Part shown: piece after piece, positions 50,421 to 58,686 of the stretch
How positions within the stretch are numbered: position 1 is the stretch's first letter
Layout: each line of letters begins with the position of its first letter
IMG/VR virus record: IMGVR_UViG_3300047548_001122
Coordinates: 124,001-188,000 of that record
DNA length: 64,000 nt
From: a virus
Reading direction: 5' to 3' (one strand)
Translations under genes and position numbers: made by a program
The notes under the pieces: generated by a model
What the model was told of the DNA's origin: nothing
The model's input: the letters and a program-made list of their open reading frames with translations, nothing else
The model's database searches: none

Positions 50421-51719
50421 ATGGCACAGTTTAGAACCGACAAAAACATTATCGATTCGGGTCAAGTATTTACTCGATATGAGATAATGATGTTATCTGA
50501 TAGGCTGACACCATCTGGTACAGCCACAGATGCGTTCGGTCGTTTACGTGTTGCTGAACCACATACTCTTTTTGATTCACAACATCAAGACGTTGAAAAT
50601 GATAAATGGGATACACTCATTACAGGTTCGGGCACCAAAACACATTTACCAAATGAATCTGTAATTGCTTTAGAAATTGGTACTGCAAATAACGATGGTA
50701 TTATTCGTGAAACACTAAGAACAATGCCATACCAACCAGGCAAATCATTGTTGATTATGAGCACATTTGCTATGGGACAACCAAAAGCGAACGTTGTTCA
50801 GAGAGTAGGATATTATGGAGCAAATAACGGAATTTATTTTGAAAACGATTCTGGAAATAACTATGTTGTATTAAGAAGTTCTGTTACAGGAAATGTTGTA
50901 GAAACTAGAGTTGCACAAACAAATTGGAATGTGGATAAATTTGATGGTACGGGATATTCGAGTCAGGGAACAGGACCAGAACACGTTGATGGAATAAATG
51001 TAAACAAATCAAATCTTTTTTGGATTGATATTGAATGGCTAGGCGTTGGTGATGTTCGATGTGGTTTTTTGAATGACGGCCTATTAAAAACTGCACACAT
51101 ATTTCATAACGACAATAAAAACAATACAACTTATATGCGTAGTGCAATTCAACCATTGCGATATGAAATATTTAACAAAGGTGTTACAACATCAAATACG
51201 CTGATGCGTCAAATTTGTTCTACAGTCATATCCGAAGGTGGTTATACACAAATTAATCAATCAAGGTCAGCATCAAATCCTTTGGCTGGTAAAAACTTAA
51301 CTGTTAGTATTAATAACCCAATGGTAAGCCTTCGGTTAAAAAATGGTAGAACAAATGCTGTCGTTGTACCTGTTGCAATTGATATGTATGGATTACAAGC
51401 AACAGCATTTAAATATAGAGTGTATGAGAATGTCACAAGTTTAACCGGTCCATCATGGGTTACAACCGACGCCGCAAGTGCAGTTGAGTATGATATATCG
51501 GCAACGGCAATGACTGGTGGAACTTTACTTAAAGAAGGTATTTTCAAAGGATTAGAAGTTGCAAAAGAAGTTAATTTGTTACAACTATTAGATGGTGTTA
51601 TACAACTAACAAGAAAAATAAATGCAAACACTGGCGACATATTCACGGTTGCAATAGAACCAACAACAAACAACGATGATGCTATCGTAGCATTATCATG
51701 GCAAGAACACATTAATTAA
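50421..51719 (+). CDS. Virion structural protein, conserved in aquatic phages
   Basis: The 432-residue protein contains DAFGRLRVAEPHTLFDSQHQ, MPYQPGKSLLIMSTFAMGQ, VQRVGYYGANNGIYFEND and IEWLGVGDVRCGFLNDG, a signature I recognise from virion structural proteins of unknown location in many aquatic phages. It is beta-rich, has only a few Cys, and shows no signal peptide or membrane segment. Unlike its neighbours it lacks acidic L-x-E linkers, so it is likely a mature structural subunit (tail or head surface). It starts one base after the preceding stop. Confidence 0.7.
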   Translation: MAQFRTDKNIIDSGQVFTRYEIMMLSDRLTPSGTATDAFGRLRVAEPHTLFDSQHQDVENDKWDTLITGSGTKTHLPNESVIALEIGTANNDGIIRETLRTMPYQPGKSLLIMSTFAMGQPKANVVQRVGYYGANNGIYFENDSGNNYVVLRSSVTGNVVETRVAQTNWNVDKFDGTGYSSQGTGPEHVDGINVNKSNLFWIDIEWLGVGDVRCGFLNDGLLKTAHIFHNDNKNNTTYMRSAIQPLRYEIFNKGVTTSNTLMRQICSTVISEGGYTQINQSRSASNPLAGKNLTVSINNPMVSLRLKNGRTNAVVVPVAIDMYGLQATAFKYRVYENVTSLTGPSWVTTDAASAVEYDISATAMTGGTLLKEGIFKGLEVAKEVNLLQLLDGVIQLTRKINANTGDIFTVAIEPTTNNDDAIVALSWQEHIN

Positions 51720-51734
51720 AAATAGGAGACTCAA

Positions 51735-53141
51735 ATGTTTCAAGACAAACTAACAAGAGAAATTGCTGCAGCTGCTGCACAAATCAAAACAGAACCACCA
51801 AAGAATGAAGTTAATTCTGAGTCTGTTGAGGGTGCAGTCGTTTCTGTTATGACGAATGAAGAACTAAAAGGCAATCAACACAAGATTGATGCTAACAAAA
51901 ACGGCAAAGTTGATGCACATGACTTTAAACTTCTTCGTGCCAAGAAAGGTAAAACGGTAGAAGAAGGCATTAAAGGTGCTGGTATAGGTGCTGCTGTAGG
52001 TTCTGTTGCTGGTGGACCGATTGGTGCAGCAGTTGGTGGTGCTTTGGGGCATGTAGCAGGTGAAGTTCTATCAAGTGCTAAGAATAAAACAAAAGCTATG
52101 TATCGTATTGCAAAAGGTCCTTCGATGGCCGACAGCAAAATAAAGAAAGAAGAAGTTGAAGAACTCGATGAATTGTTTGGAAAAGGTAAATTACCAGCAA
52201 TTGCAGCATATCACAAAGAAAAAGGTGCTGAAGCTAAAGGTAAGATGGAAACAATTAGAAGTGGTAACACTAAACTTCCTGTTCCAAAATCTACATCTGC
52301 TAAAATCTTTTCTAAAGATGCTGAAGCTAAATATCATTCAACTCAGGAGAAAAGAGCAAAATCTTTGATGAAAAAAGAAGAAGTTGAATCCGTTGAAGAG
52401 GGATTTGGTGATCTAGTTAAAGGTATTAAACGTGTCGTTGCCGGTAAAAAGAGTCCTAGTGCCGTAAGAGATGCACACTTAGCAAAATCTGCTTTTAGTA
52501 CAGATCCGAAAGTTAAAGAGCGTGAAGGTCGCCGTTACGATAAAGTGGATAACTTCATGATGAAAAAAGAAGAAACGGAATTGGATGAAGCCTTTCCAAC
52601 TGTAGCTGATGCTAGAAAACGTATGGCTGCAAAAGAAAGTGGTTTCGAGAAAAAGAAAATTTCTACTGGTACAGTTTACTCACGTAAGTATAAGGCAGAA
52701 CCAGAAGAGAATGATGAAGCGCCAAAGAAAAAGGCCAAGACCATGAAAGAAATGTTGAGTATCTATTCAGCAGGTGGCGCCGAAGCTTTGGTAGAAAATC
52801 TCATGATCGAAGAACCATCACAAGATGAATATAAAAAGGAAGTTGAAACTGCTCAGGCAAAAGCTGACGGTAAAATTCGTAACGATAAAGGTATAGCTAA
52901 AGCAGCATCACAGGGTGTAAAGATGGAAGAAGTTGAAATTGAAGTTCTTGATGCAGATGAAATCAATGGAGTTCAGATTGACAATATTGAAGAGCGCCAC
53001 ATGACTGATGCTGAAATGGATAAACGTGAAGAAATCGTTAAGTCAATGAAAAAAGGTATTCAAGGTTTCAAAGATCGTTATGGCGATAAAGCAAAAAATG
53101 TAATGTATGCTACTGCAACCAAATTGTCCAAAAAGGATTAA
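51735..53141 (+). CDS. Modular precursor with EF-hand and glycine zipper
   Basis: The 468-residue protein contains an EF-hand-like loop at 52-63 (DANKNGKVDAHD) and then a glycine zipper at about 78-110 (GIKGAGIGAAVGSVAGG...), a membrane-inserting type of helix. Acidic linkers KKEEVEELDE before L147 and KKEETELDE before A286 fit gp21 cleavage; a related KKEEVESVEE at 213-222 lacks L/I. Modules between are small, basic and helical. The end (GFKDRYGDKAKNVMYATATK) is a tail module that recurs in aquatic T4-like phages. I infer an injected inner-virion protein, perhaps helping DNA cross the inner membrane. Confidence 0.6.
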   Translation: MFQDKLTREIAAAAAQIKTEPPKNEVNSESVEGAVVSVMTNEELKGNQHKIDANKNGKVDAHDFKLLRAKKGKTVEEGIKGAGIGAAVGSVAGGPIGAAVGGALGHVAGEVLSSAKNKTKAMYRIAKGPSMADSKIKKEEVEELDELFGKGKLPAIAAYHKEKGAEAKGKMETIRSGNTKLPVPKSTSAKIFSKDAEAKYHSTQEKRAKSLMKKEEVESVEEGFGDLVKGIKRVVAGKKSPSAVRDAHLAKSAFSTDPKVKEREGRRYDKVDNFMMKKEETELDEAFPTVADARKRMAAKESGFEKKKISTGTVYSRKYKAEPEENDEAPKKKAKTMKEMLSIYSAGGAEALVENLMIEEPSQDEYKKEVETAQAKADGKIRNDKGIAKAASQGVKMEEVEIEVLDADEINGVQIDNIEERHMTDAEMDKREEIVKSMKKGIQGFKDRYGDKAKNVMYATATKLSKKD

Positions 53142-53143
53142 AC

Positions 53144-54571
53144 ATGAAGAAGATGTCTGACGTTTTCAAATCCATTCGTTTTGCCAAAATGGACCCAAAA
53201 CACGATAAGCCCGAAATTGGTGGTTCGAAAGATGACGAGGAACATTATACTGTTGGTGAAAAGGAATATGAACAACAGGTAAAACATGTAAAAAAGCGTG
53301 CTATGCAAGAAGAAAAGAAAGACAAATATGATGAAGGTGAATATGACCGAGAAGGCGATATGGCTAAATCTGATCTTCGTTCTATCATTGCAAATGCAAA
53401 AAGATTGCATGATATGATCGAAGATTCGGCTAACCTTCCTGAATGGGTGCAGTCTAAAATTACTGTTGCTGAAGATTATATTTCTACAGTTGCTAATTAT
53501 ATGACATCAGAAATGAGTGAAGGGGTATCTGATAAGTTGTACAAATCTCATCAAGATTTGCGTAAGAAGAGTGGGTTACCTCATCCCGATTACTACAAAG
53601 CATTAGGTAAATCTTATGACATTGAAGATGATAAAGAACGCCTTACACATCAATCTGAATTAAAGAAAAAATATGGTGTGAAAGAAGAGGTTGAACTTGA
53701 AGAGTCCTCTAAATTTGCAAAAATTTTTGATAAGAGAGTCAAACAAAGAGAACTCAATAAATTACCTAAAGAACCAAAAGGTGAATATGAACGTAAAGTG
53801 GACAAGTATTTGAAGAAGAAATATAACAAAGAAGAAGTTGAACTTCAAGAAGGTCGTCCATCACAACGCCATCCATTAGAGGGTCATGAGTATCACAAAA
53901 AGTCTAATGAAGAATTGATTGGTATTGCTAAAGATGCACATGCGGCTGCTGAAGCAATGAAGGGTCACAGTACCAGAGCAGAAAACAAATATCGTGACCA
54001 AGCAAATGATTCTGCAACAGTACGTTATTTCCGACAAAAGAGTGGTATGCCTGACTGGTACAAAAAGAAGTATGGTCATGTCAAAGAAGGAGTAGAACTT
54101 GAAGAGGGTTTACAACAAACTCTTAGAAAAGTTGTTCCTGGTTATGCAAAGAAACAAATAAACGATAAAATGGACCGTGAAAAGTTTGGTAGAAGAGATG
54201 TGGATAAAGACGAGAATTATTATCGTTATAAAAAAGTCCTCGACAAATTAAAAAAAGAAGATGTTGAACAATTAGAAGAAAAGAATGTTCCAACTTCTCC
54301 AGAAAAATGGGCTCAAGCCAAAGCACAAGCAAAGGCCAAGTTTGACGTTTATCCTTCTGCCTATGCAAATGGTTGGGCTGCAAAGAAATATAAAGCAATG
54401 GGTGGTGGTTGGAAATCAGTCAGTGAAGAATCTATTTTAGAGTCTCGTAAGGCTGAAATTGTCAAAAAGATAGTTAAGAGTAAAAAAACTAATAGTGATG
54501 ATAAATTTGAACCTAACCCTATCATGTCGAAAGATGAAGATAGGGGCAGAGATAACATAAATAACAAGTAA
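53144..54571 (+). CDS. Modular precursor with four or five protease-type linkers
   Basis: The 475-residue protein is built of small basic modules joined by near-identical linkers: KEEVELEE before S188, KEEVELQE before G237, KEGVELEE before G322, KEDVEQLEE before K380 and ILE before S434. Modules include LPEWVQSKITVAEDYIST (about 98-115) and a C-terminal VYPSAYANGWAAKKYKAMGG (about 402-421), both of which recur in proteins of aquatic T4-like phages. The linkers fit (L/I)-x-E. The protein begins MKKMSDVFKSIRFAKM and lacks the clear leader of its neighbours. It probably yields several small peptides in the head. Confidence 0.6.
   Translation: MKKMSDVFKSIRFAKMDPKHDKPEIGGSKDDEEHYTVGEKEYEQQVKHVKKRAMQEEKKDKYDEGEYDREGDMAKSDLRSIIANAKRLHDMIEDSANLPEWVQSKITVAEDYISTVANYMTSEMSEGVSDKLYKSHQDLRKKSGLPHPDYYKALGKSYDIEDDKERLTHQSELKKKYGVKEEVELEESSKFAKIFDKRVKQRELNKLPKEPKGEYERKVDKYLKKKYNKEEVELQEGRPSQRHPLEGHEYHKKSNEELIGIAKDAHAAAEAMKGHSTRAENKYRDQANDSATVRYFRQKSGMPDWYKKKYGHVKEGVELEEGLQQTLRKVVPGYAKKQINDKMDREKFGRRDVDKDENYYRYKKVLDKLKKEDVEQLEEKNVPTSPEKWAQAKAQAKAKFDVYPSAYANGWAAKKYKAMGGGWKSVSEESILESRKAEIVKKIVKSKKTNSDDKFEPNPIMSKDEDRGRDNINNK
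54556..54563 (+). promoter_or_regulatory. Candidate late promoter before the small structural genes
   Basis: CATAAATA (seven of eight matches to TATAAATA) lies 33 bases before the ATG at 54596, with TAGGAG in between. It overlaps the end of the preceding gene. Confidence 0.45.
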
Positions 54572-54595
54572 AAACAATTTTTAGGAGAAATAAAA

Positions 54596-54934
54596 ATGCC
54601 TTTATTTTCAGCAACAGATGCAAACACCGGTGCCCCAAAATGGGCAGTAGCTAGTGGTCTTGGTGTGTCTGCAAATGGATTTACATTATATGCAAACACC
54701 ACTTCTGGTGCATACGTAAGTGGCGCAGCAGTTGGTGTTTTTGGTGTTAACGCAACAGAAATCGGTCTAGCAAATAATGCCTTAAATAAACCAGCACATA
54801 CTGGTTGGGTATTAAGAACGCAAGGTACTGGTGGTCGTGCAGGTCGTATTCAAACTGAAGTTCTTGTAGCCGGCGGTATGAGTGCTGACACTTCAGCAAC
54901 AGCTAACGACAACGTTGTTTACGCCAATACCTAA
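54596..54934 (+). CDS. Small virion structural protein, conserved type
   Basis: The 112-residue protein (PKWAVASGLGVSANGFTLYA, VGVFGVNATE, HTGWVLRTQGTGGRAGRIQ) resembles an abundant small structural protein of T4-like aquatic phages whose location is uncertain. It is rich in A, G, N and T, has no Cys, and uses C-ending codons more than its neighbours, in keeping with high expression. It has a good AGGAG ribosome site and a candidate late promoter. Confidence 0.7.
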   Translation: MPLFSATDANTGAPKWAVASGLGVSANGFTLYANTTSGAYVSGAAVGVFGVNATEIGLANNALNKPAHTGWVLRTQGTGGRAGRIQTEVLVAGGMSADTSATANDNVVYANT

Positions 54935-55353
54935 TGAGATACGAGGACGATAGCATCGAATCTGCTTCGACACCTAAAACCATTCAGGCAGGTCAAGCAA
55001 TCGATGCACATGAACCATCAGGTGAGGATTCAATCTCAGCATTGAATCCGAACGTGATTACTGAAATCAATTTCAGACTCAGAAATGAACTGAATGAAAT
55101 ATTACTCAATGCCGATCAAGGTATTCAAAAAATAAGAAAGACCTTGCATCGGTATGGGTTTGATTTACCTGCTATTTACGAGGCAGATAGAGAAGGTGAT
55201 GAACTAGTCATTGAATTAAATCAATTTGGATTCGATGATATAGAGAGTAATATATACATTTTGTATTATATGACTGATAAAGGAGTTTATGAGTTTTATG
55301 CTGAAATTGGTGATGACGAACGTATGGATGAACTATTGTCCGACGGTATTTAA
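54934..55353 (+). CDS. Acidic protein, unknown
   Basis: The 139-residue protein has a disordered acidic N-terminus (about 1-45) and a mixed alpha/beta domain (NEILLNADQGIQKIRKTLHR, then DELVIELNQFGFDDIE). I do not recognise the family. The start overlaps the previous stop by one base, so it is expressed with the structural genes. A neck or head-completion role is possible but unsupported. Confidence 0.55.
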   Translation: MRYEDDSIESASTPKTIQAGQAIDAHEPSGEDSISALNPNVITEINFRLRNELNEILLNADQGIQKIRKTLHRYGFDLPAIYEADREGDELVIELNQFGFDDIESNIYILYYMTDKGVYEFYAEIGDDERMDELLSDGI

Positions 55354-55364
55354 AAAGAAAAATA

Positions 55365-55757
55365 ATGGTTTTTGATAATTTGACTAGTGAAAATATAATG
55401 CTTTATGCAATGAAGATTTATGATAGACCAGATTGCATCATGAGTGAGTTTAAAGAAGATATGAAACGATTCAACTATTTAAAAAGGTTGTTTCGTAGGT
55501 ATAGAAAAATAGGTGAAATAAAAGAACGTTTAGTTCTGAATCACTTGGTTGTTCTTTATAACGTTTTTGGTGCTGAAGCAATGACCAGAATGTTATTTTT
55601 TAAAATGTCAAAAGATGACCTACCAATAGTAAAAACATATCTTTTATTTTTAAGTTGTATGCCAGAAATTGTAAAGGGTATAAAAGGACAAGATATACTT
55701 TCTTCCGATATACCTGTTGATTTAAAGATAGCTGAAGTTTTAAGAGAAATAAAATGA
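55365..55757 (+). CDS. Conserved basic helical protein, unknown
   Basis: The 130-residue protein includes KRFNYLKRLFRRYRKIGEIK and ERLVLNHLVVLYNVFGAEAM, a pattern shared by many T4-like phages as a protein of unknown function. It is helical and basic, with no motif pointing to an enzyme. It overlaps the next gene by four bases. Confidence 0.65.
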   Translation: MVFDNLTSENIMLYAMKIYDRPDCIMSEFKEDMKRFNYLKRLFRRYRKIGEIKERLVLNHLVVLYNVFGAEAMTRMLFFKMSKDDLPIVKTYLLFLSCMPEIVKGIKGQDILSSDIPVDLKIAEVLREIK

Positions 55758-55981
55758 CCAACGAATTTAAAAAACAATGTGGTGAAGGAATGTATTGGTG
55801 CAACACTGATAAAAAGTGTAAACCAATACAGGAAGATATGCCCACAAATAATGCTGGAGGTGGTGCTGTTGCAGGCATTGGTGTTGGTCCACAAGGTGAA
55901 CCTGGTATAAACAAAAAGAAAAAAAGAAATTTAATCCCTTTAATGGCCTTTATGAGAAGAAAAGCAAATGTGGCTTCTTAG
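55754..55981 (+). CDS. Small Cys-motif protein
   Basis: The 75-residue protein starts with a compact cysteine module, CGEGMYWCNTDKKCKPI (three Cys), then a G/P-rich linker and a basic tail ending AFMRRKANVAS. The module is frequent in small proteins of aquatic phages; it could bind zinc or form a disulfide. The tail overlaps the spanin gene that follows. Function is unknown. Confidence 0.6.
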   Translation: MTNEFKKQCGEGMYWCNTDKKCKPIQEDMPTNNAGGGAVAGIGVGPQGEPGINKKKKRNLIPLMAFMRRKANVAS

Positions 55982-56483
55982 TTTTTTATCGACAGAGTTT
56001 TTGGAGTATGTTGTTAATTCAGTATTGATTTTGGGTATTGTTGGTACTATCGTAGGATTTTTTGGCGGCAAAATACCTTTTGTCGGGTCTTATTTAAATA
56101 TTATTAAATATGTTTCTATTGTTCTATTCTGCATTGGTTTATATTGGAAAGGTGGAATGAGTGTAGAAAAAGAATGGCGTCAAAGAGTTGAAGAGATGGA
56201 AGCAAAAGTAAGAGCTGCCGAAGAAAAGTCAAAAGAAGTAAACACTGAAATAGAAACGAAAGTAGTTCAAAAAACTAAAGTAATCAGAGAAAAGGGTAAG
56301 ATACAGATTGAATATATCAATCGTTTAGTTGAAGGTAAAACGGTTGAAATCGTAAAAGATATGAGTGCAGAAGAAAGAGCAGTTTTTGAAGCAAAACAAA
56401 AAGAATTATTAGATTCAATCAAAAATTGTCCAATACCTAGAATTATTATAGAAGAACATAATAAAGCGACAGAATCAAAATGA
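55968..56483 (+). CDS. Probable inner-membrane spanin (Rz-like)
   Basis: The 171-residue protein has two N-terminal membrane segments (about 10-32 and 45-62) and then a long charged helix with coiled-coil pattern (KEWRQRVEEMEAKVRAAEEK... to about residue 150). The next gene encodes a small lipoprotein and overlaps it by four bases, the classical arrangement of i-spanin and o-spanin. Most i-spanins have one membrane segment, so the extra one is unusual. Spanins fuse inner and outer membranes at lysis. Confidence 0.65.
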   Translation: MWLLSFLSTEFLEYVVNSVLILGIVGTIVGFFGGKIPFVGSYLNIIKYVSIVLFCIGLYWKGGMSVEKEWRQRVEEMEAKVRAAEEKSKEVNTEIETKVVQKTKVIREKGKIQIEYINRLVEGKTVEIVKDMSAEERAVFEAKQKELLDSIKNCPIPRIIIEEHNKATESK

Positions 56484-56746
56484 AATCATACACTATTTTA
56501 TTAAGTTTATTACTTGTTGGTTGTTCGACAACTGTACCTGTCGTAGCAAAGTTTCCAGAAGCACCAAAATCTTTAACAGAAAATTGTTCACCGTTGAAAA
56601 AAATAGACGGTGAAACTGTTTCTATTGTAGATTTGCACAAAGTTGTGGTTGAAAATTACACCACACATCATGAATGTGCCATAAAGGTAGAATCTTGGAA
56701 TGAATGGTATATTAAACAGAAACAAATATTTGAGGAAATAAAATGA
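56480..56746 (+). CDS. Probable outer-membrane spanin (Rz1-like lipoprotein)
   Basis: The 88-residue protein has a lipoprotein signal peptide with lipobox LLVGC (acylated Cys near residue 15), then a P-rich segment (VPVVAKFPEAPKSL) and WNEWYIKQKQIFEEI at the end. The C-terminal region with CAIKVESWNEWY resembles Rz1-type proteins of many phages. It overlaps the i-spanin candidate and the next lipoprotein gene by four bases each. A Gram-negative host is implied. Confidence 0.78.
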   Translation: MKSYTILLSLLLVGCSTTVPVVAKFPEAPKSLTENCSPLKKIDGETVSIVDLHKVVVENYTTHHECAIKVESWNEWYIKQKQIFEEIK

Positions 56747-57096
56747 AATATTTAATGATTGCAGTATTATCAATTTCTTTAATGGGTTGTACTACTATTA
56801 AAAAATATTGGCCAAGAGATCATGACCCCGTTATGTTTAGTCAGTTAGTTGAAATTGATAGAATGGTTGAAATGGTAGATTGTGAAAATCCTGATTGGCG
56901 TATGGCTGAAAATTTAAGTTCACATTTATCCAGATATACTGAATGGCGTCAAGACCCACAAGCGGAAAATATTAAAGGTTTACATTCTCATACTGTTCGT
57001 ATGAGTAAAGGTGGCAGTAAAACGTTTTGTGAACTCGGTAAAAAAACTGCTGCACAAAGAATACAAGCAGCTAAAAGTGCATGGGAGGGAAGATAA
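56743..57096 (+). CDS. Lipoprotein of unknown function in the lysis cassette
   Basis: The 117-residue protein has a signal peptide with lipobox LMGC at residues 13-16, followed by a soluble domain with two further Cys (DCENPDW and KTFCELG) that may pair in the periplasm. It lies between spanin and endolysin genes with overlaps on both sides. Superinfection exclusion or a lysis-timing role can be imagined; nothing in the sequence decides. Confidence 0.6.
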   Translation: MKYLMIAVLSISLMGCTTIKKYWPRDHDPVMFSQLVEIDRMVEMVDCENPDWRMAENLSSHLSRYTEWRQDPQAENIKGLHSHTVRMSKGGSKTFCELGKKTAAQRIQAAKSAWEGR

Positions 57097-57284
57097 TGCA
57101 TCCATTAGAACAAGAAATACAAGCTCTTAATGAAGCTTATGAAAACGGTGATATAGACCGAAATGAAAGAGATTATTTGTTGCTCGAAATCAGAGATATT
57201 AGAGCAGCACAAGAATGTGCAGGTGACGAACAATTAGCAAGACAAATATTTCAAGCCTGCAATATAGCAATGGCAGTACTTTAA
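57096..57284 (+). CDS. Small acidic helical protein
   Basis: The 62-residue protein (MHPLEQEIQALNEAYENGDI...) is helical, acidic and has two Cys. DIDRNERDYLLLEIRDIRAA suggests a helix-loop-helix. GGGAGGGA upstream supports the ATG at 57096, which overlaps the previous stop. No function is known. Confidence 0.55.
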   Translation: MHPLEQEIQALNEAYENGDIDRNERDYLLLEIRDIRAAQECAGDEQLARQIFQACNIAMAVL

Positions 57285-57288
57285 AATT

Positions 57289-57336
57289 ATGCAACAGGAA
57301 TCTTGTCCTATTTGTGGTGGCAAACATAAAAAATAA
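57289..57336 (+). CDS. Possible 15-residue zinc-knuckle miniprotein
   Basis: ATG to TAA encodes MQQESCPICGGKHKK, a C-x-x-C-G-G-x-H zinc-knuckle motif. There is no clear ribosome site, but it fills the gap before the endolysin gene and could be translated by re-initiation after the previous stop, five bases away. Chance is possible for so short a frame. Confidence 0.3.
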   Translation: MQQESCPICGGKHKK

Positions 57337-57350
57337 AGGATGAATTATCT

Positions 57351-57968
57351 ATGGAATTAACTAAAGAACAATTAAAACAATTATTACCAAAAAACCCATA
57401 CATTAATCAATGGCACCATGCACTAAGTCAGTTATTACCTGACTATGAAATCAATACTCCACAAAGAATTGCATCATTCATTGCACAATGCGCTCATGAA
57501 TCTGGTAATTTTATTTTTCTTACAGAAAATCTAAACTATAAAGCAGAAAGTCTAATGAAGGTATTTCCAAAATACTTCAAAGATATAACTACTGCAAAAG
57601 CTTATGAAAAGAAACCGGAAAAGATTGCAAACAAAATTTATGCCAATCGCATGGGTAACGGCGACGAAACTAGTGGCGATGGTTGGCGTTATCGTGGACG
57701 TGGACTAATTCAATTGACTGGTAAAACAAATTATCAGTGGTTTGCTGCATCACTTGAAATTTCACCAGAAGAAGCCGCAGAATATACACAAACATTTGAA
57801 GGTGCTGCACAGTCAGCATGTTGGTTCTGGGAAACTAATAAGTTAAACAATGAAGCTGACAAAGGTGATATTAAAGTAATGACTCGTAAAATCAATGGTG
57901 GTTTCATTGGACTAGAAGATCGTATTAAACACTATAATCACGCTCTTCATGTTTTAGGAGTGCATTAA
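57351..57968 (+). CDS. GH19-type endolysin (chitinase/lysozyme-like)
   Basis: The 205-residue protein matches glycoside hydrolase 19 endolysins: IASFIAQCAHESGNFIFLTE (catalytic Glu in H-E-S), ANRMGNGDETSGDGWRYRGR with the second Glu, GRGLIQLTGKTNYQ, and VMTRKINGGFIGLEDR. It cleaves peptidoglycan for lysis. There is no signal peptide, so it needs a holin; candidates lie at 58207 and 58686. Good AAAGGA ribosome site. Confidence 0.95.
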   Translation: MELTKEQLKQLLPKNPYINQWHHALSQLLPDYEINTPQRIASFIAQCAHESGNFIFLTENLNYKAESLMKVFPKYFKDITTAKAYEKKPEKIANKIYANRMGNGDETSGDGWRYRGRGLIQLTGKTNYQWFAASLEISPEEAAEYTQTFEGAAQSACWFWETNKLNNEADKGDIKVMTRKINGGFIGLEDRIKHYNHALHVLGVH

Positions 57969-58210
57969 TGAAATATCTAGCAATTTTATTTTTACCACTA
58001 TTGGTGGCATGTCAAGAAAATTATCGTTATCCTTGCCAGGACCCCGATAATTGGGAAAAGAAAGAATGTCAAAAACCTTATTGTAGCGCAAACGGAACTT
58101 GTCCTGAAGATTTAACTCCATATGAAAAAGATAAAGTTGGAGGATTACCAGGAAATACAAATATAACACAGCCTGCACAACAGATGCCAAAAAAAGGAGA
58201 ATGTAAATGA
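57968..58210 (+). CDS. Cys-rich lipoprotein in the lysis cassette
   Basis: The 80-residue protein has a lipoprotein signal (LLVAC, Cys 15) and a short mature part with five more Cys (YPCQDPDNW, KECQKPYCSANGTC, and the end GECK), probably disulfide-bonded in the periplasm. It starts on the last base of the endolysin gene. Its role is unknown; it might be a second o-spanin-like or exclusion protein. Confidence 0.6.
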   Translation: MKYLAILFLPLLVACQENYRYPCQDPDNWEKKECQKPYCSANGTCPEDLTPYEKDKVGGLPGNTNITQPAQQMPKKGECK

Positions 58211-58686
58211 TTAACGAATTATGGTCAGGAGAAAGATACACAACTGAAGAATTAAATGCTCGTTTGAAATTTTTTATTGGTATTGTTTTGGGCTTGACTT
58301 TATTTGGTATTGTTTTCGTTGTTCTCTACAGTCTTATTTTCGTAACTCAGCCAATGAATGGTATGAGTCCTGTTGATAACAAGTTCTTTGAATTGATTAT
58401 TCCAATTGCTACATTTTTAACAGGTACACTGTCAGGCATCATGTTGGCGGGTGACGATAAAGAATTAAGAGCAAAGGCTATTGATGCTGCAAACAAACCT
58501 TATACACCACCTCCATCACCACCATCAGTAACACCAAAAGTTGGTTCATCGTTTACACCAAGCGCTGCACCAGTTTCAAGTTCTTTTGATACTGTGATGA
58601 ACAGTGTACCTTCATTTGTCGCAAGTGAAGTTTCAGGATTTGGTGGTAAACCAGCACCATCACAACCAGAACATCCGGAGAAATAA
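58207..58686 (+). CDS. Membrane protein with proline-rich tail, holin candidate
   Basis: The 159-residue protein has two membrane segments (about 22-47 and 62-82) and a long P/S-rich cytoplasmic or periplasmic tail (YTPPPSPPSVTPKVGSSF). Two-segment proteins next to endolysins often act as holins or antiholins. The long tail is atypical. It overlaps the upstream lipoprotein gene by four bases and abuts the next membrane protein gene. Confidence 0.5.
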   Translation: MINELWSGERYTTEELNARLKFFIGIVLGLTLFGIVFVVLYSLIFVTQPMNGMSPVDNKFFELIIPIATFLTGTLSGIMLAGDDKELRAKAIDAANKPYTPPPSPPSVTPKVGSSFTPSAAPVSSSFDTVMNSVPSFVASEVSGFGGKPAPSQPEHPEK

